Part shown: piece by piece, positions 11,429 to 21,940 of the stretch | Layout: every line of letters begins with the position of its first letter | Numbering within the stretch: position 1 is the stretch's first letter | Assembly: GCA_033220425.1 (NCBI GenBank) | Contig: CM065653.1 | Coordinates: 1,612,001-1,676,000, forward strand | Origin: Lepraria neglecta | Lineage: Eukaryota; Ascomycota; Lecanoromycetes; Lecanorales; Stereocaulaceae | Direction: 5' to 3' | DNA: 64,000 nt | Notes under the pieces: generated by a model | Seen by the model: the letters and a program-made list of their open reading frames with translations, nothing else | What the model was told of the DNA's origin: nothing | The model's database searches: none | Program-made: the position numbers and the translations under genes

Positions 11429-12347
11429 CTACACCAACCCCAAAACCCTCTCCTCAACTCCCTTAAGTATATACTCATGTTCCACGACCTCCAAATTCTC
11501 CGCCTCGCTCTTGAACATCTTATCCGGGTCCTGTCCCGGCTGGAACATACCCCCCGCACCACTGGGGTTCATCTGCTGCATTTGTTGCGCCATTTGACTC
11601 GCTGCATTGTCGTTTCCTAGGATGAAAATGAAGACGGATTGCAGGCCGAAGAGGTTCAGGAAGTACCAGGAGAGGGAGGAGACCCAGCGAACGTCGAGGT
11701 CACGGGTGGCGACGCCGGATTGGAGCATGCTTTTGAAGCGGAGGGTTAGTGGGAAGGGGAGTTTCACTGCCAATCATTCACGGATTAGAATGAATCCTTT
11801 GGTATACCCATATACTGGTCACTCTATCAATAGACGTGGGTGCACATACTTATCACAAACCCAGCAAAAAACGCATTAATCCACCCCATAATCAACGTCT
11901 GCGGAATCATCATCGCCATATTCCCCTTCATCATGCCCATCATCCCTTCCATGGCAGCCGGATCCGTCATTGGGTTCCCAGCCGGCTTGCCCCTATTATC
12001 TGGATCTTTCAGAAAATCCCCATTCTTATATGCTGAAACTAGGTAATTCTTTCGTGCGGCGAAGGAGGCGGAGGAGATGGCGGAGTAGTTCGTGCGGAGG
12101 TTGATGCCGTGGAGGAGCTGGCGTTGTTCGCGGAGGGCGGGGAGGGTGAGTTTTTTGGGGGTGGTTTGCAGGAGGATTGTTGCGTAGTGGCGGAGCACGC
12201 CGGTGAGGATCATTACTATGGAGATGGGGAAGAGGATCCAGTAGCTGTGTAGGGATGGTCAGTCTGGCGAAGCAAGCGTGCTTGAGATTCATGGACGTAC
12301 AATAGCGCTGGATCTCGGTGTATGGTCTGCACCATTGGGTATGTCAT
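11429..12347 (-). CDS. EMC3: ER membrane protein complex subunit 3
   Basis: EMC3 is the Oxa1/YidC-like catalytic core of the EMC insertase, which inserts tail-anchored and multipass proteins into the ER membrane. Exons 12301-12347, 11850-12244 and 11429-11766 (introns 12245-12300 and 11767-11849) give 259 residues; yeast Emc3 has 253. Seen: QTIHRDPALFYWILFPIS at the N terminus, MILTGVLRHY, a Met-rich segment (GMMGMMKGNMAMMIPQ), GWINAFFAGF, then MKLPFPLTLRFKSMLQ and SWYFLNLFGL. The start at 12347 adds four codons to a second Met at 12335; either could be used. It is divergent from SPC2. Confidence 0.95.
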
Positions 12348-12554
12348 GTTAGCAGCGTGACTTCCAGATAGAAGCTTGCTGCTTGATATAACCGTCGATG
12401 GGAGAATCAACTTCCGTTGTAAAATAAGCTCTCCCAGCGGCGACATCGAAGACCCTGGCTTGGCGGGCGGACGCTAGCGCAAGCTACAGATCTCCATATG
12501 AGCTCCAGCTTCACTTTTTGAGCATTTCACCATTGCAAGAAGAGTTTGTACACA
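12348..12554. promoter_or_regulatory. shared promoter of EMC3 and SPC2
   Basis: A 207-base gap separates the two divergent start codons, so one regulatory region probably serves two ER membrane-protein biogenesis genes. No unfolded-protein-response element could be assigned with confidence by eye. Confidence 0.55.
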
Positions 12555-13356
12555 ATGTCTTCCCAAAAGATAGCAGTCTACTCACTATCAGGTAAGCCCT
12601 CCCCAAACCTCAAAGATCGAGCCAGGCTAACAGATGACCAGATCTCAAAAACACAACCGACGATGCCCTCCCCAACTACCTCACCTCCCTAAAATTCCGC
12701 CAATCCCACCACCTAATCGACGTCCGCCTAGCCCTCGGCTACAGTGCCGTCGTCATCGCAGCAATCACATTCTACGCCGACTGGAAGCTCGGCTGGGATA
12801 AGACGAAATACGGGACGTTTTGGGCTGTGCTGGTTTACTTTGTGCTGAATGGGGCGCTGACGTTTTGGATATGGGGCGTGGAGAGGGGGAAGGTTTTTGT
12901 TGGGGATATTGAACATAGGGATGCGGGGAGGAATACGGTATGTGGTGTTTTTGGTGGGGAGGGGAAGGACGTGATGGCTGATGAGTGCGGTAGATATCGA
13001 TGGCTTCGAGCGTGACGAAACATACGCCTATCTATAACCTTACGGTCGCCTACACGAACCCAAAAGGCGAAGAAAAAAGGCTGGAACTATCATCACCGTT
13101 TACCCGCTGGTTCGACGCTGATGGCTTCTTCATTGCGAAACCGTTTCAGCAATGGCTAGCTTCTGAAGTACCCCTTATAGGGCAGATTGATACGAAGAAC
13201 AAGATCGGGAATCCGAAAGCGAATGGGACGTCCGAGGCTACAGCTGTGGTGGTGGAGCAGAAAATTGATACGCAGACCCCGAAGAAGACGACTGGTAGGG
13301 AGATGGCGCCGCCGAGTACGAGAGCTAGGAAGGGGAGGAAGGCGGCGGATCGATGA
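12555..13356 (+). CDS. SPC2: signal peptidase complex subunit 2
   Basis: Spc2 (SPC25) is an accessory subunit of the ER signal peptidase and links it to the Sec61 translocon. Exons 12555-12591, 12642-12937 and 12994-13356 give 231 residues. Seen: an N-terminal cytosolic segment, then two membrane helices (about 40-60, LALGYSAVVIAAITFY, and 70-90, FWAVLVYFVLNGALTFWIWG). A mixed cytosolic domain follows with PIYNLTVAY and FTRWFDADGFFIAKPFQQWL, the family's hallmark. The C terminus is basic (STRARKGRKAADR). The first exon is just 37 bases and is anchored by the donor at 12592. Confidence 0.93.
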
Positions 13357-13750
13357 AGTTGCAGTGTTTTATGTGTTGTTATGTTATTGCGAGTCAAAAG
13401 TTCAAATTATGCATGGAAGGGACATTCTGCATTCATGTTTGGTTTCACGCGCCTGCATATGCTTGCTGAAGAAGGATCTTATGCTGGCCATCTCTTGGAT
13501 AGGTTCCACAACGGATGTACAAACTTTCAGACTACTGAATACTCTCGATCATGACGGTTTGGTGTGTTGTGATATTTTGCTTGTCCTGCACTTACATACT
13601 TTCTAGCGTGGGCTACTGACTGAGCAGCAGAAGCACTTCTTCCAGATATGAAAGAATCTAAACGGCCTACGTTGTACCAACTACCAACCACACAGGGACT
13701 TTTGTATTACAGTGATACAACAATCCAGTAATCTGGCCGAGAAGGAAAAT

Positions 13751-13878
13751 TTGAACCCTGCTCACCGCTGGCCAACTGAAGCACACAAGCACTCCAAAAT
13801 CTCGCCCGAGTTCATGCAGGGTCTAGCTCCCGGGGTAAACAGACTTGAACCCTGCTCACCGCTGGTCCACTGAAGTAC
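13751..13878 (-). repeat. two 34-base direct repeats, tRNA 3'-half-like
   Basis: Bases 13751-13784 and 13845-13878 match at 31 of 34 positions, 94 bases apart. On the minus strand each ends in GGGTTCAA, which resembles the B box (T arm) of a tRNA gene. T-stem pairing is poor in both copies, so these are not whole tRNA genes. They lie just upstream of two plus-strand tRNA-like elements. Confidence 0.55.
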
Positions 13879-13964
13879 ATGATTCCCAATTTCCGAAATC
13901 TCTACTAATTCTGCAGAAACTCCTATCTCTAAATAAGACGCCATCCACAACAAACCACAACAGA

Positions 13965-14090
13965 GCCAGGGTGGTGTAATGGTAGCACGTTGGAGCCATT
14001 ACTAATGAGAGCTGGAGAGTGCTGCGGCAGTCATCCTGCATACAGCCAAAGGCGATCCCAAAAATCTAAGTTCGACTTTTAGCCTGGGTA
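13965..14090 (+). tRNA. tRNA-like element with intron, possible degenerate tRNA-Met (CAT)
   Basis: A perfect A-box match (TGGTGTAATGG, 13972-13982) is followed by a D arm with GTGT/GCAC pairing. At the other end, a T arm of 5 pairs encloses TTCGACT (14071-14077). The acceptor arms GCCAGGG (13965-13971) and CCTGGGT (14083-14089) pair at six of seven positions, counting G-U. A T-rich run after 14090 could end Pol III transcription. If the anticodon stem is TTGGA/TCCCA, the loop reads GCCATTA (anticodon CAT), with an insert of about 50 bases in the anticodon arm. Position 33 is C instead of U and two stems have a mismatch, so this may be a decayed gene or a tRNA-derived repeat. Confidence 0.35.
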
Positions 14091-14421
14091 ATCTTCTTTT
14101 GTTTTTGCACATCGAAAGTGTTCTTCCTTTTTTCTTTAGAAGCCTGGCGAAAGCATATTTTCTAGCTTGGGCTATCTTTCTTTTCCATGTACAAAACGAA
14201 AGTTTTCCCTTTTCTTTTAGAAAGCCATTGGTTTGATTCGATGCTTCGAAGAATCGCGTAGCTTGACCGTCTTCTCTGGATCGTGTTTACAGGGCCTTGC
14301 GTCACAAAACGACTCCGACTCCGAGAGATACCTGAATTTGTGAGGTTCGCCAGCTAACGATCATTTTCCGACTCACCGCCGCCCTTGTCAAGTCCTCGAA
14401 TAGCCCTCGATCCCCAAGAAA

Positions 14422-14482
14422 GCCTCGATGGTGCAGTGGTTAGCACGTCAAGTCCATAGCCGGAGAGGGGACGCATCGGCGC
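14422..14482 (+). other. second tRNA-like element, lacks a T arm
   Basis: The sequence has a perfect A box (TGGTGCAGTGG, 14429-14439) and GCAC completing the D arm, in the same layout as the element at 13965, and again CCAT where an anticodon loop would be. GCCTCGA (14422-14428) could pair at six of seven with TCGGCGC (14476-14482). There is no recognisable B box or T arm, so a working tRNA is unlikely. Thymine runs follow. Confidence 0.25.
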
Positions 14483-14628
14483 CCGAGTATTTCAACATTT
14501 CTTTTTGCTTTCCTTTTTCCCTCCATGTTCTTTGGCATTTGAATAGCAGTGAATTAGAGTGTATTTGTCGCTGAGTTGTGGTAAAGTGAATGATACCTGC
14601 CGGAATATTTGTACTACCTTAATCTACC

Positions 14629-16569
14629 TTAGCTTTTCTGCCTAGCCCGAAAAACAACCCTCAACTCCCCGGGATTCGCAGTGAACTGGTCCAGCGTGTT
14701 CTCTTCCACAGACCTCCCATCCTCTCCAGGCGGAAAACTAACATCGTACTTCGACGCAAGCGACGTTGTCACATAACGTATGTCCGCCAGTGCCAAATTC
14801 TAGCCGATGCAATTATAACGACCTGGTATCGTCTGATTAGCCTTTGTTTGATTTCTAGTTTTAGAGACAGGCAGACCGAGGGCGAAAGGCGCGTAAGCAC
14901 TCTTATTCTTGATCATTTCAGGTCTACTATACCAACGCTCTGGAATGAATTCGTTGCCGCGCTCGAAGCACGATTCCACTTTGATAAGCATTTACGTCAG
15001 CGATCGGGTCTTACGATCTCGGGGAGAAATTGATTACTAACGCTTTCCAATTGTGTACCGCGGTGAGCATATCAGTGTGTTACCAGGCACAAAGCGGCCA
15101 GAGATCATAGGTGGTGTTTCGCGATAGATCCCGGTAAGAGTCGCGAGATGCAGGCGCAGGATTTCGTTGAGGATTCCGTTTAGATGGGGACAATGCTGTA
15201 AGGCTATGAAGTCCGATGCGGAGTCGAGATTGTCTAGCTCTATTTGTAGTTTTTGAAGATTCTCGGGGTGGCGTGCCAGACGGTAAAATAGGTAGATCAG
15301 TGTCAACGCTACCGTGTCACTTTGTTCATCAGCCATGCGCTGGTGTGGTTGGTGTTTTACTCGATCTATTCTTAGGCTACCTTCCTGCAACGATTAAGGA
15401 GATTGCATCACCTTGTAGCGTCATCTTGTCAAATTCGAGCTTGTCATGCCTTTTTGACGATTCGATCAGCGCGTTAAAAAAAGTTTTCACTCCAAGCACT
15501 GAACGGGATTTACATCAGGCTTATTCACAGTACGCTAACGAACGATTAGCGAGGGGTCTTGTCAAACCTCAACCCTATCATCCATCTGCTGGGCGCACCA
15601 AGCAATCACCTTATTTAGATCGCGAGATGTCCGAACTGTAGGAATCTCCGAGCCAATTCGCATGAGCCAAGGTACTGGTGTGAACGGTCCCGTCAGAGAC
15701 ATTCCAGAACGAAGCATCTGAATTGCGTGGTGCCATTCTCCATCTCTCAGCATATTGAACCACTTGGAGAAAGAGACTTGGCCCATGGTATCGAAGCTGA
15801 ATCAGTAAAAACGCTGGTTGATCACGATCGGTTTGCCTTCGACTTGGGCAATCAGTCGCTCAAGTCTCAAGTTGGTTCGACAAGGCTTTTATTTCGACCT
15901 CATAGTTGCGCAAAGCTAGACAGTGATGTTAGCGAAAGGTTCTAATAATAGCCAGCGGATGCTTTCGAACCTTTGCTCCTGAAGACATCATCCCATATTC
16001 ATCGACGTTGTTCGTGGACGCTCTTATTGCGATGCGTGGTCAAGCCATAGTACGGGTTCAGAGAATCATACCATGACGGTTTGCTGAACTGGTTGTTGAT
16101 GCCTTCCAGCATAACCGGCATAACTTCTGGGGTGAAGATGGTCAATTCACTGGGTCCTACATCTCAATTAGCCTCCAAAATTTCATGTCCATGCCTTCGG
16201 TTGGCCATACAGGTGCGGACTAAGTCGCCATACTTTTGATGCAACTTCTCTAACAGGAGGTGATTCTTGGAGTCGAGGCAGTGTGCAACATGTCAAAGTT
16301 TCGAGACACTAGCGAGAACAGGGACAGGAAACGCACGTAATCTGTGAAAGAAGAGCCGATAGATGCTCACGCTTGCCCAGAGACATAATACATACGTGCC
16401 GCACAAGCACAGACTCGTATTGGTTGCAGATAGCCATGACAGTTGACAGTAGGTCAATTTGAATACTGCCACACTTGTATATCCAACGGCATGGAGTTTT
16501 AGTAAGCTTGGTGCCTGTGCTAGGACTCCTAGAGCACTAGCGGCAAATAATTCGGTATTAGAAGCCATG
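14629..16569 (-). pseudogene. cytochrome P450 pseudogene
   Basis: A full-length P450 can be traced from an N-terminal membrane anchor (ATG at 16569) through a proline/arginine-rich hinge (about 16300) and an I-helix-like segment. The E-I-L-R motif of the K helix lies near 15150-15170, with the PERW region further on. The heme loop (FALG...GRYNCIG) is split by a short intron near 14823-14870, and the C terminus ends at 14629. Several stops interrupt it, for example at 16293-16295 (Trp expected), 15999-16001 (Arg expected), 15802-15804 (Trp expected) and 14800-14802 (Gln expected); at least one frame change lies near 15500. All four listed stops are explained by C-to-T or G-to-A changes, the pattern left by repeat-induced point mutation. 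It neighbours a UbiA-family enzyme and a methyltransferase. Confidence 0.85.
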
Positions 16570-17351
16570 TCAAAGTCTAGAGACGCCTTGAACGATTGAC
16601 AATGTGGTCTGAGACATCTCTCATAAAGTAGGCTGTGCCATCTGAATTGTTGTGGTAAAGTCCCTATGCTTTCAGTAATGTTGTACTCAATCCAGTAAAC
16701 CATGTTGCCGGACGTCATCGTACGTAGGTGGAAGGCTCAGCAACGTTCAGCTCCTTCCAAAAGATCTCACTCCTTTCCATGTAGCGTTATTGGCTAGGAG
16801 TGATGCGGGATCGGCGTTAACGATGCTGTCTCGTGTCATGTCGTGCATGTAAATCCCCGTGCCGCAGGCATCGAAACCTCCGCAAGTACTAACACACTGG
16901 GCTAGTTGTCATCTTGTGTAGGCCTACAATTTATCTTACGGTACTTTTCCAATTTGCCGATCGCTTAATGGAGAGCCTGTCATGCCACTCACAGCTTACT
17001 ATCCCAGAAGGGTCTGGCATGCTATCGGTCTGTTCCACCACCTTGTTGCCTATAGCTTCGTCATCTTACTTCTACAGCGCCATTATTGGAAAACATGCCG
17101 GCATATGACTGCCGTTATGATCTTGCATATGTGGAAAATCCGTTTACCTTGCCGCAATCTCATTGCAACAGGCAAAGTCTTCACCGGGTACGCCTTGAGT
17201 CTAAGGCTGAGCAGCATGTGTCCTTTAGATTGGCGGGAAAGTTTTCGGAGGCACATATAAGATGTCTTCCAGGAGTTTGATACGGCGCATTGCCTAATCT
17301 CGCTTGCCAATCGAGGGAAAGTGATCACTTGTTTTCTACAACATCCGATCT
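16570..17351. other. intergenic, upstream of the UbiA gene
   Basis: Separates the P450 pseudogene from the UbiA-family gene; the two are divergent, so their promoters would lie here. Short open stretches on both strands carry no recognisable motif. Confidence 0.4.
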
Positions 17352-18353
17352 TTGGCTCCAATGGAAAATCAACGCACTTCCGCAGCCACGACGACGTACG
17401 AACTCGATCAGCATGCGACCTCAGTCAATGTCTTCCAAGTACAGCGACACCCGCCAAGAACCACACGGATGATCTGGCACCATACTTACAGCTTGTGGCT
17501 CTTTACATTCAGCGATCTGAAGACTATTGTCGTCCCGAAGACCTTGCTTGGTATTATCACGCTTCTCTCTGGACGAAGCTTGATGCAGGATCCTCGACCA
17601 ACGCATACTGCGATCCTCGGCTGTATACCGTTCATCATTCTCTGGAACTGGTTAAACCTGTTGCCGCTGGACATGAGCAATCAACATGATGTCAAGTCCA
17701 ATGTGGAAGACAAAGTGAACAAGCCATGGCGCCCGATCCCGGCAGGCAGACTGACAGCTGAGGAGACACGGACCGTTATGTTCGCCAGCTATGCCGTTGC
17801 CATCTTCGCGAGTCTCTACTTGGGCGGGTTTCCTGAATGCCTTGCTTTGATAATGGAAGGCTGGATCTACAACGTCCTGGAGGGCGCGAGTAGAAGCTTA
17901 TTCGCGAGAGATATCCTCAACGCAGCCGGCTACATGACTTTCGGTTCGGGGGCGGCCCAGGTGGCTTGCGCACAATATGGGACGCGATTGTGTGGGAACT
18001 CATCAACGTGGTTCTTCGTGCTGAGTGGGGTGATCTCAACCACTATTCAATTCCAGGATTTGTACGATCAAAAGGGTGACGCTATACGTGGAAGGCGAAC
18101 CATTCTTCTCATAGCAGGCGACAAGGTGGCTCGTCTGACTGTTGGTATTCCCGTTGCGATATGGTCTTGGATTTGTCCAGCGTTTCGGGGGTTGAAATTC
18201 CCTGGCTTTATCTTGCCAATCGCTTTGGGGGCAACCATCATATTTCGGCTATATAGTTACCGAAGCGTGGACGAGGATAAGAAGTCATTTGTGGTTTGGA
18301 ATGCTTGGATGATAAGTTTGTACCTTTTGCCATTTCTGAGGAACATTTTGTAG
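17352..18353 (+). CDS. UbiA-superfamily prenyltransferase or UbiA-type terpene cyclase
   Basis: A single-exon 333-residue membrane protein. UbiA enzymes bind an isoprenoid diphosphate between two Asp-rich motifs inside a helical bundle. Seen: LWLFTFSDLKTIVVPKT near residue 50, and a first motif N117-V-E-D with KVNKPWRPIPAGRLT following. The second motif is D236-L-Y-D-x-x-x-D243 before AIRGRRT. About eight hydrophobic helices fill the rest. The family includes aromatic prenyltransferases and, in fungi, UbiA-type sesquiterpene cyclases such as the fumagillin cyclase. The neighbours (a P450 pseudogene and a methyltransferase 68 bases away, convergent) suggest specialised metabolism rather than ubiquinone or heme synthesis. 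Substrate and product cannot be read from the sequence. Start could also be the Met at 17361. Confidence 0.82.
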   Translation: MAPMENQRTSAATTTYELDQHATSVNVFQVQRHPPRTTRMIWHHTYSLWLFTFSDLKTIVVPKTLLGIITLLSGRSLMQDPRPTHTAILGCIPFIILWNWLNLLPLDMSNQHDVKSNVEDKVNKPWRPIPAGRLTAEETRTVMFASYAVAIFASLYLGGFPECLALIMEGWIYNVLEGASRSLFARDILNAAGYMTFGSGAAQVACAQYGTRLCGNSSTWFFVLSGVISTTIQFQDLYDQKGDAIRGRRTILLIAGDKVARLTVGIPVAIWSWICPAFRGLKFPGFILPIALGATIIFRLYSYRSVDEDKKSFVVWNAWMISLYLLPFLRNIL

Positions 18354-18421
18354 GCCATGGCTTGATTCCACCGCCATCATAGAACCCCAGGTGCTGCCTT
18401 TGAGAGATTCTCGTGGTTCTG

Positions 18422-19453
18422 CTATACAGCCGATTTCCTCCCAACTGTCACCACTGGGCTTTCCGCCATAGTGACGCCAGTCTGACATTCTTTGTAAACT
18501 TCCGCCAGCAGTTTCCTGAACACAGGGCCCTGCGCGTCTGGACCGTCATTCTTCATGGCTGTGAAGCTGACCTCTTCTGCGGCACAGAGATGGCATTGCA
18601 TGAAAGGAGCGTAGAGTTCAGTTGGAACCGGGTAGGCGTTATATGTGACTTGCTCAAACCCAACACTCTCAAAGTGCGATAGAAGTTTAGAGGACCATCT
18701 GGAAGGATCATAGAATCAAACATTAGGGACAATGTCAATAGCGTAATGTCTACGGTAAGAGAGCTAAAACTCACGTCGTAGCAACACCATGGGGTCCTCG
18801 AATGATCTGGACGTGTTGGTCATTTGCGTTTTGCTTTAGCAATGGATCCGGCGAAACGACTTTGAAGGAGGTTGGGTCATATTCAACCCATTGCAGAAAC
18901 CCGCCAGGCTCTGTAGTAAGAGTGTAGTTAGCGAATAGAAGTATTGGCAGAACTTCAAGGCGATCGTAACATTCAACGGCTCAAAGGGTTCACCCGGTCA
19001 TTACGCACTTAGCATTTTGGATAAATTTTTCAAGATGACCATCGGGCCATCTTTCTGCACCACACAGAGGAATAATTGTACGTGAACCACATCGTATTTG
19101 CCCTCCAAGGATGATGGGATTGTCTTTGTTATATCTAGCTCATCGAGTGAGATCTGAGATGGGAGCCAAGCTCTGCTAGGAAATTGATCTTTGGATATAT
19201 CGAAGCCGTCGAGTTGAGCCGAAGGGATTTCGTGACTAACGTCGATGAGCCATTGGCCCGTTCCTGTACCCACATCGGCAATATGCGGATTCGGAGGCAG
19301 ATTGCCGTTCGAAACGATGTCAGGGTGTATACTGTAGCCTAGCAACTCTCGCAAAAGGTGGTGCTGGAAATTCAATCGTAGTGACGACGCGTAGCCTCGA
19401 CCAAGGGCGTAACCATTCTCAAGGTACCGCTGGCTCTTGTCTTCGAAGGACAT
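18422..19453 (-). CDS. SAM-dependent class I methyltransferase, secondary-metabolism type
   Basis: Exons 19009-19453, 18775-18910 and 18422-18698 give 285 residues with both introns in phase. Seen: an N-terminal Y-x-ENGYALGRGYASSLRLNFQH segment, motif I (ADVGTGTGQWLID), the acidic residue of motif II (GFDIS), DVVHVQL, and the post-motif KPGGFLQWVEYD. The C terminus ends VVTVGRKSAV, as is usual in this family of fungal cluster methyltransferases. It probably methylates a small molecule; the substrate is unknown. An in-frame Met at 19495 would add 14 residues. It is convergent with the UbiA gene (68-base gap). All core motifs are intact, in contrast to the broken P450 nearby. Confidence 0.85.
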
Positions 19454-20571
19454 CTCTTGTCTGATACTGAATCGAGAACACAAGGAGCGAAACAAGTATC
19501 ACGTGCTAGAATTCAAGGAGCTCTTTGATGAAAGACGAATGGTATGTCATGCACATGTCAGCTTGCATGACACATCGAACGTTGTTCAGCTGGTATGATT
19601 TAAGTAGATAGGCCCGACGTAACCACGATCTACGTCAGCTGGTCGTCCGCTGGAGTCGTCATCGTGTTCGATATTCTCCACTTCAGAAGTGAATGCAATT
19701 GGATTGGTGAATTCGTAGTGTCACGATCCTCCCGAGTCCGCGGTTAGGCGCGTAATGGAGGGCGGGGCGGTACACTGGCTGGCTAAGCTAGTCCCACTTT
19801 TAGGTATGTCTTACCTCTGTATTTCATAGCGGACATATGTGTCAAAACGGACATCTCAGCCAATCTCAATGCTTCAAACCCTTATGGACAGTTCGAACTC
19901 CATGTCATGACGCACAAAGATTACAACCTTGCAGGCATGCCAATCGGCGTGTCAATCGGCGTGGGCTCGAGGGATCTGAATCCCTGCTTGGACGTGGAGC
20001 TCAGAGACACCGCACGCGTGCTTTTACGAGGCCTTCTTGGCGGAGAAAGGATATCCCCAACCAATTGACAGTTTTGAACTAGTCGTCATCGTGCATTAAT
20101 TGCACAATTGTTTCTTATTCTACGACCTGAAATGCCAATCATCCGTTCAAACCCCTAAGATGCACTCCCACGGCGGCAGGGCTGAAAAAGAAAGACTTAG
20201 GCAGCAAGATGGTCCCCAGCTTCATAGCTCCTGTACCAAATCTCGATGGGTAGGATTCCGATCGTGTGCCATTACGTCCTCGTGCGTCGCAAGGATTCCG
20301 ATTGGGTCAAATTCGCCTACAGTAGTCCGAGATGATTGTAAGCGTCCGTGAACACTTTGACAAGCTTGGTTGATCTAAGCCCAAGATCATAAGACATACT
20401 CTCATCCTTTTCATTGGGTGAAGCATGAAGGGGCATCAGCTATGGATTCAGCGGCACAGTCATCGCATTGAGAACCATTAATAAAACCTTTGGAACACTG
20501 GTAGTTGGCTCAATTCATCCTTTTCGCTGAATCCTTTACCATTTTCTGGAAAAAAACCCTCTCGGACCAAC
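19454..20571. other. intergenic, no gene seen
   Basis: About 1.1 kb between divergent genes. Only short unrelated frames; nothing recognisable. Confidence 0.45.
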
Positions 20572-21940
20572 ATGAGTGGCTCGTTGCAGCCGCCTCAAGG
20601 TGGAAGGCACAACAAGGGTCCGGCGTTCTTGACTGTTGCGCTGGTGTTCACAATTATAGCATTGATGTTTGTTCTCGTACGTATATATGTCCGAATTTGG
20701 GTAAAGCACGCCTTTGGTTGGGATGATGGGATGGTTGTTCTCTCCATGGTCAGTCTGCGAGCCCACTTTCTGTGTCTCTAGTTTACCATCTTTAGCTTCT
20801 TGCAACTGTCTCAACTAGTTTCAACATACCTGAAGTTCTGGCAGGATATGGTCAACATCTGTATTATTTGTCAGACGGCGACATCATCGAATCATTGAAA
20901 TGGAACTATCTTGCGACACCCTTACTCGTATTCAGCTTAGCGGCCAGTAAGATCTCCATCTGTGTGTTTCTGCTCCGGGTGCTCGACCAAACCAGGGCCA
21001 GGTTCAAGCGGTCATTCCCCTACGGAATCATCGTGCTTCTGACAGTAATTGCTATACCATCTGCTGGGTACAGTCTCGGTCAATGTCAACCAATTAGAAA
21101 ATTGTGGAACCCCTTGACACCCGGTCATTGTCAAGACCCGAGGATTTTTGTGAGACTTGGCTATGCCAATGGAGGTCAGCAACCAGCAGTATAGATCAAA
21201 TGGCGAAAGCTAACGAGTGCAGCAATCAACGTCTTTGGCGACTTTGCCCTGGCACTGTTCCCTCTATCATTCATCAAGGACCTACACCTTCCATTTCATA
21301 GGAAGGTCGTTCTAGGTCTCCTAATGTGCTGCGGAATCGTGTAAGTGTCATGAAAACCTAAGTCTCCCAATGTTGAATCGTCGGTCGACTGACCGTCGAT
21401 AGGTGCGGCGTCCTTGCCATAACGAGGACAATTCTTACGGGCGACTTGACGGCTCAGAGTGATGTTACTTGTACGTAACCCCATCTCAGAGATCCGTACA
21501 TCAAGAACCATGACTAAGCCAGAGCAAACAGATGACAGTGTCGACAGTAGTCTCTTCGCAGTGTCAGTATACACCTATCTATAAAGAGGTCTGGACTGAT
21601 CATTACTTCAAGCATAGAGGAGAATGTCTCCATAATCGTATCGTGTGTCCCGACATTGGGACCAATATTCCGATCTATAGATGATAAACTGAAGTCTCTG
21701 AAGTCAACCCACTATCCGATCAAGAGTGGTCATCTGCCGGAGAGTGACCCTCACCAAGGCACTTCGATCTCACTTCACGTTATACCCAATCCTCCACGAG
21801 CAGTGATCCAATACGAGTCTTCAGCAACTGCGGCAGGAAACACGTATGAGGATTCTCATGGAATATACGGGAGTGAGACGAGTCTTGTTCCAGGAATACA
21901 GAAAACTACGAGGGTTGAGGTACAGCGCAGCGAGATTTGA
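20572..21940 (+). CDS. rhodopsin-domain (PTH11-like) integral membrane protein, second copy
   Basis: Six exons (20572-20748, 20796-21174, 21223-21340, 21403-21470, 21532-21562, 21613-21940) give 366 residues. One exon is only 31 bases; the donor at 21563 and the acceptor ending at 21612 restore LFAVIEENVSIIVSCVPTLGP. Seen: an N-terminal helix, HAFGWDDGMVVLSM, GYGQHLYYLS in the outer loop, ASKISICVFLLRVLD, the CQPIRKLWNP loop with GHCQD, and INVFGDFALALFP. A hydrophilic tail follows. Predicted plasma-membrane sensor, ligand unknown. It lies next to the small UbiA/methyltransferase group but on its own promoter; a functional link is only a guess. Confidence 0.87.

Noticed and set aside
13845-13878. 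Minus-strand tRNA gene
   Set aside because: The B-box-like GGGTTCAA is present but the T stem pairs at only about three of five positions and no D arm or acceptor stem could be found.
16914-17361. Extra gene between the P450 remnant and the UbiA gene
   Set aside because: Frames on both strands are under 100 codons and no family motif could be matched; left as intergenic.
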